Source of the DNA: Myxococcota bacterium
Lineage (GTDB): Bacteria; Myxococcota; Polyangia; GCA-2747355; JAKLHH01
NCBI GenBank assembly: GCA_022710245.1
Contig: JAKLHH010000447.1
Span: forward strand, 1-6,485
Direction of reading: 5' to 3'
Length of the DNA: 6,485 nt
Each line of letters begins with the position of its first letter. The stretch's first letter is position 1. This document shows, in pieces, positions 4,648-6,485 of the stretch. A model generated the notes under the pieces. The model made no database searches. It was given only the letters and a program-made list of their open reading frames with translations, and was not told the DNA's origin. Both the position numbers and the translations under genes were made by a program.

Positions 4648-6485
4648 GGCTTGCAAACGCCAGCGACGCAGTTGGGGGTGCCGCCGTTGCAGCTGGTGCA
4701 GGTCGCCATGTTGCTGCCGCAGCGGTTGTTCGCGGTGCCCGGGTAGCAGTTGCCTCCCTCCCAGCAGCCGCAGCAGGTCCCGCCCTGACAGGTGCTGCCC
4801 GGCACCACACCAGTGCAGACCGTGTTGTCGGCCGCGTTCTCGGTCCCGCAGGTGCCGCTGCTGCAGGTCGCGACCTTGCAGGTCCCGGCGGTGCAGACCT
4901 GGCAGGCCACGCCGCCGGTCCCGCACTCGGCGACCTGGTCGCCGACCCTGCAATTGACCCCGGACAGGCAGCCGGTGCAGCCGCAGCTGTGGCTGATGCA
5001 GGTGCGGCCCGTGCTGGTGCAGCTCACGCAGCTGTTGCCGCCGCTGCCGCAGACTCCGTCCTGATCGCCGGCGACGCAGGCGCTCCCGTTCCAGCAGCCG
5101 GTGCAGCAGCTGCCGCCGTAGCACTTGCCGGTCCCGCTCGAGCAGGAGGTCCCGTTCGACTTCGGCTGCGCCACGCACTGGTCGCTGCCCTCGTCGCAGA
5201 CGCCGGTGTTGCAGGCGTCGCTGGCCGAGGAGCAGTCCCGCGCCGTGCCGTTGCACGCGCCGGAGCTGCAGGTGTCGTTCACCGTGCACCACTTGCCGTC
5301 GTCGCAGCTGCCCGCCTTGGGCTGCTTCACACACTGGTCGGTGCTCTCGTTACAGGTGCCGTTGTTGCACTGGTCGGCGACGCCCGTGCAGTCGCGCGCG
5401 TCGCCGCCGCAGCTCCCCGAGGTGCAGTGGTCGTTCACGGTGCAGTAGGCGCCGTCGTTGCACCCGGTGCCGTCGCCCTTGTTGACGATCACGCAGGCAC
5501 CGCCGGTGCAGGCCGGGTCCTGGCACTGGTTGCCGCCGCCACAGGCGCTGCAGGCCTTGCCCGTCGCGCCGCAGGCCCCGGTGGTCGTCCCTGGCTGGCA
5601 GACGCCGCCGCCGACGCAGCCCTTGCAGCAGTTGCCGCTCAGGCACTTGCCGCTCGCCGAGTCGCAGTCGGTGTTGTTCGACTTCGCGGGGAAGGTGCAG
5701 TCGCCGCCCGAGGTGCAGGTGTCGGTCGTGCAGTCGTTGCCGTCGCTGCAGGCGCCGCACTGCCCGCCGCCCTTGCCGCACTGGGCAGGCGACTCGCTGG
5801 CGAGGGCGATGCACATCGTCGTGCCCACGCAGCAGCCGTTGCAGAGGCCGCCCGCCTTGCAGACACAGGAGCCGGCGACGCAGTTGAGGCCGGCGCCGCA
5901 GGGCGCGCTCCCGCCGCAGCGGCACTGCCCGCCCGAGCAGGTGTCGGTGGTGTTCGAGGGGCAGACCTGACCGCACTTGCTGCAGTTGTAGAAGTCGTTC
6001 TGGGTGTCCTTGCAGCCGAACTGCCCGACGCAGCACTGCCAGCCGAAGCCCTTCGGCGGACACTCGCCGCTGCCGTCGTCGGTGGTGCCGCTCGCGCAGT
6101 TGTCGTCCTTGTTGTTGCAGAGCTCCAGCGCGCCGGGGTGGACGCCGGGGTCGCTGTCGTTGCAGTCGTCGCAGCCGAGGAGCCCGGCCGCGAGCCCGGT
6201 GCAGGGGCTCTTGCAGCCGAGGTACTTGTCGCCGTCGAAGTCGACCTCCGAGCCGGGGGTGGCCCCGTCGCAGTCGTCATCCTGCTGGTTGCAGACCTCG
6301 GGCGTCGGCAGCTTCCCGTCGCAGAACCAGTGCAGGTTGAAGCCGGGGTCGAGCTTCTTCACCAGGTCGGGGTAGGCGACCGTCTTCGAGAGGTCGCAGT
6401 CCTTCACCTTGCCCACCGTGCAGCCCCCGACGCTGCCGCCGCAGTTCTTGCCCAGGGTGTCGAAGGGCTCGCCCGGCTTGATGTC
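4644..6485 (-). CDS. Cysteine-rich secreted-type repeat protein with MopE-type motifs, 5' end outside the window
   Basis: The frame is open to the right edge, giving 613 residues; the true start and any signal peptide lie beyond it. The GTG at 6416 is in frame but internal, because homologous-looking coding sequence continues upstream of it. By my count about 95 residues (15-16%) are Cys. In window-residue numbers: MopE-type motifs at 65-74 (CNQQDDDCDG) and 107-130 (DCNDSDPGVHPGALELCNNK onward); an NCSKCGQVC module near 167; five roughly 30-residue CxGCxxGxxC...CGxxGxxCxxC modules at 215-246, 285-315, 459-489, 500-531 and 570-599; and CTDC-like DDGxxCTVNDxC modules at 242-263, 342-393 and 394-445. 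Such proteins are extracellular, with disulphide-stabilised and metal-stabilised folds; adhesive or structural roles are guessed in general. The stop overlaps the next gene's ATG (ATGA), so the two are probably made together. Confidence 0.85.
   Translation of the reverse strand, partial: DIKPGEPFDTLGKNCGGSVGGCTVGKVKDCDLSKTVAYPDLVKKLDPGFNLHWFCDGKLPTPEVCNQQDDDCDGATPGSEVDFDGDKYLGCKSPCTGLAAGLLGCDDCNDSDPGVHPGALELCNNKDDNCASGTTDDGSGECPPKGFGWQCCVGQFGCKDTQNDFYNCSKCGQVCPSNTTDTCSGGQCRCGGSAPCGAGLNCVAGSCVCKAGGLCNGCCVGTTMCIALASESPAQCGKGGGQCGACSDGNDCTTDTCTSGGDCTFPAKSNNTDCDSASGKCLSGNCCKGCVGGGVCQPGTTTGACGATGKACSACGGGNQCQDPACTGGACVIVNKGDGTGCNDGAYCTVNDHCTSGSCGGDARDCTGVADQCNNGTCNESTDQCVKQPKAGSCDDGKWCTVNDTCSSGACNGTARDCSSASDACNTGVCDEGSDQCVAQPKSNGTSCSSGTGKCYGGSCCTGCWNGSACVAGDQDGVCGSGGNSCVSCTSTGRTCISHSCGCTGCLSGVNCRVGDQVAECGTGGVACQVCTAGTCKVATCSSGTCGTENAADNTVCTGVVPGSTCQGGTCCGCWEGGNCYPGTANNRCGSNMATCTSCNGGTPNCVAGVCKP
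5151..5462 (-). repeat. Intragenic tandem duplication of a 156-bp (52-residue) cysteine module
   Basis: Bases 5462-5307 and 5306-5151 encode adjacent copies of one module, beginning CNDGAYCTVNDHC and CDDGKWCTVNDTC and ending DQCVKQPK and DQCVAQPK. About 30 of 49 aligned residues are identical and all Cys positions agree. At DNA level, TCGTTCAC recurs exactly 156 bases apart (5275 and 5431). The divergence shows an old duplication, in contrast to the near-identical repeats at the left of the window. Confidence 0.85.

Noticed and set aside
3592..4746. 384-residue plus-strand frame opposite the MopE-type lipoprotein
   Set aside because: Antisense shadow with Ala/Arg/Val-rich low complexity; the minus strand has a lipobox and metal-binding motif.
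4648..5334. Extension of the lipoprotein frame upstream to 5334
   Set aside because: The upstream part is an Arg/Gln/Leu-rich out-of-frame reading of the cysteine-rich gene; the signal peptide begins at ATG 4647.
5458..6375. Plus-strand frames opposite the cysteine-rich gene
   Set aside because: Pro/Gln/Leu-rich complements of Cys/Gly codons, without motifs.

Overview
The window is a GC-rich bacterial chromosome segment, most likely from a myxobacterium or close relative (Myxococcota). The signs are the strong GC bias at third codon positions, two predicted lipoproteins, MopE-type metal-binding motifs, and a very cysteine-rich secreted-type protein with repeat types common in that group. The lineage call is an inference from protein style, with no marker gene to confirm it.

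Layout from left to right. Bases 1-511 hold no convincing gene but carry an ordered repeat array: five perfect 24-bp direct repeats (39-158), then six 53-bp palindromic monomers in exact phase (159-476), the first four forming two nearly identical 106-bp units. A DpnA-like adenine DNA methyltransferase (512-1366, minus) follows, with no restriction enzyme in view. It is divergent from a small cysteine-containing lipoprotein gene (1483-1695, plus). Between that gene and convergent nagZ lies a roughly 160-bp long inverted repeat flanked by CTAG, which looks like a non-autonomous transposable element (MITE) of the IS630/Tc1-mariner type.

The rest is all on the minus strand. In transcription order: a cysteine-rich multi-repeat protein whose 5' end lies beyond the right edge (4644-6485), a MopE-motif lipoprotein that overlaps it by 4 bp (3499-4647), then after a 75-bp gap an unknown 138-residue protein (3007-3423), and finally nagZ (1877-3010), again overlapping by 4 bp. 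The first pair looks like a translationally coupled cell-surface module. The second pair couples an unknown cytoplasmic protein with the peptidoglycan-recycling glucosaminidase.

The items most worth following up are the 53-bp phased palindrome array, the CTAG-flanked inverted-repeat element, and a 48-bp in-frame palindromic segment in nagZ that appears to add about 18 residues close to the substrate-binding loop. I do not see a demonstrable new defence or signalling system in this window.
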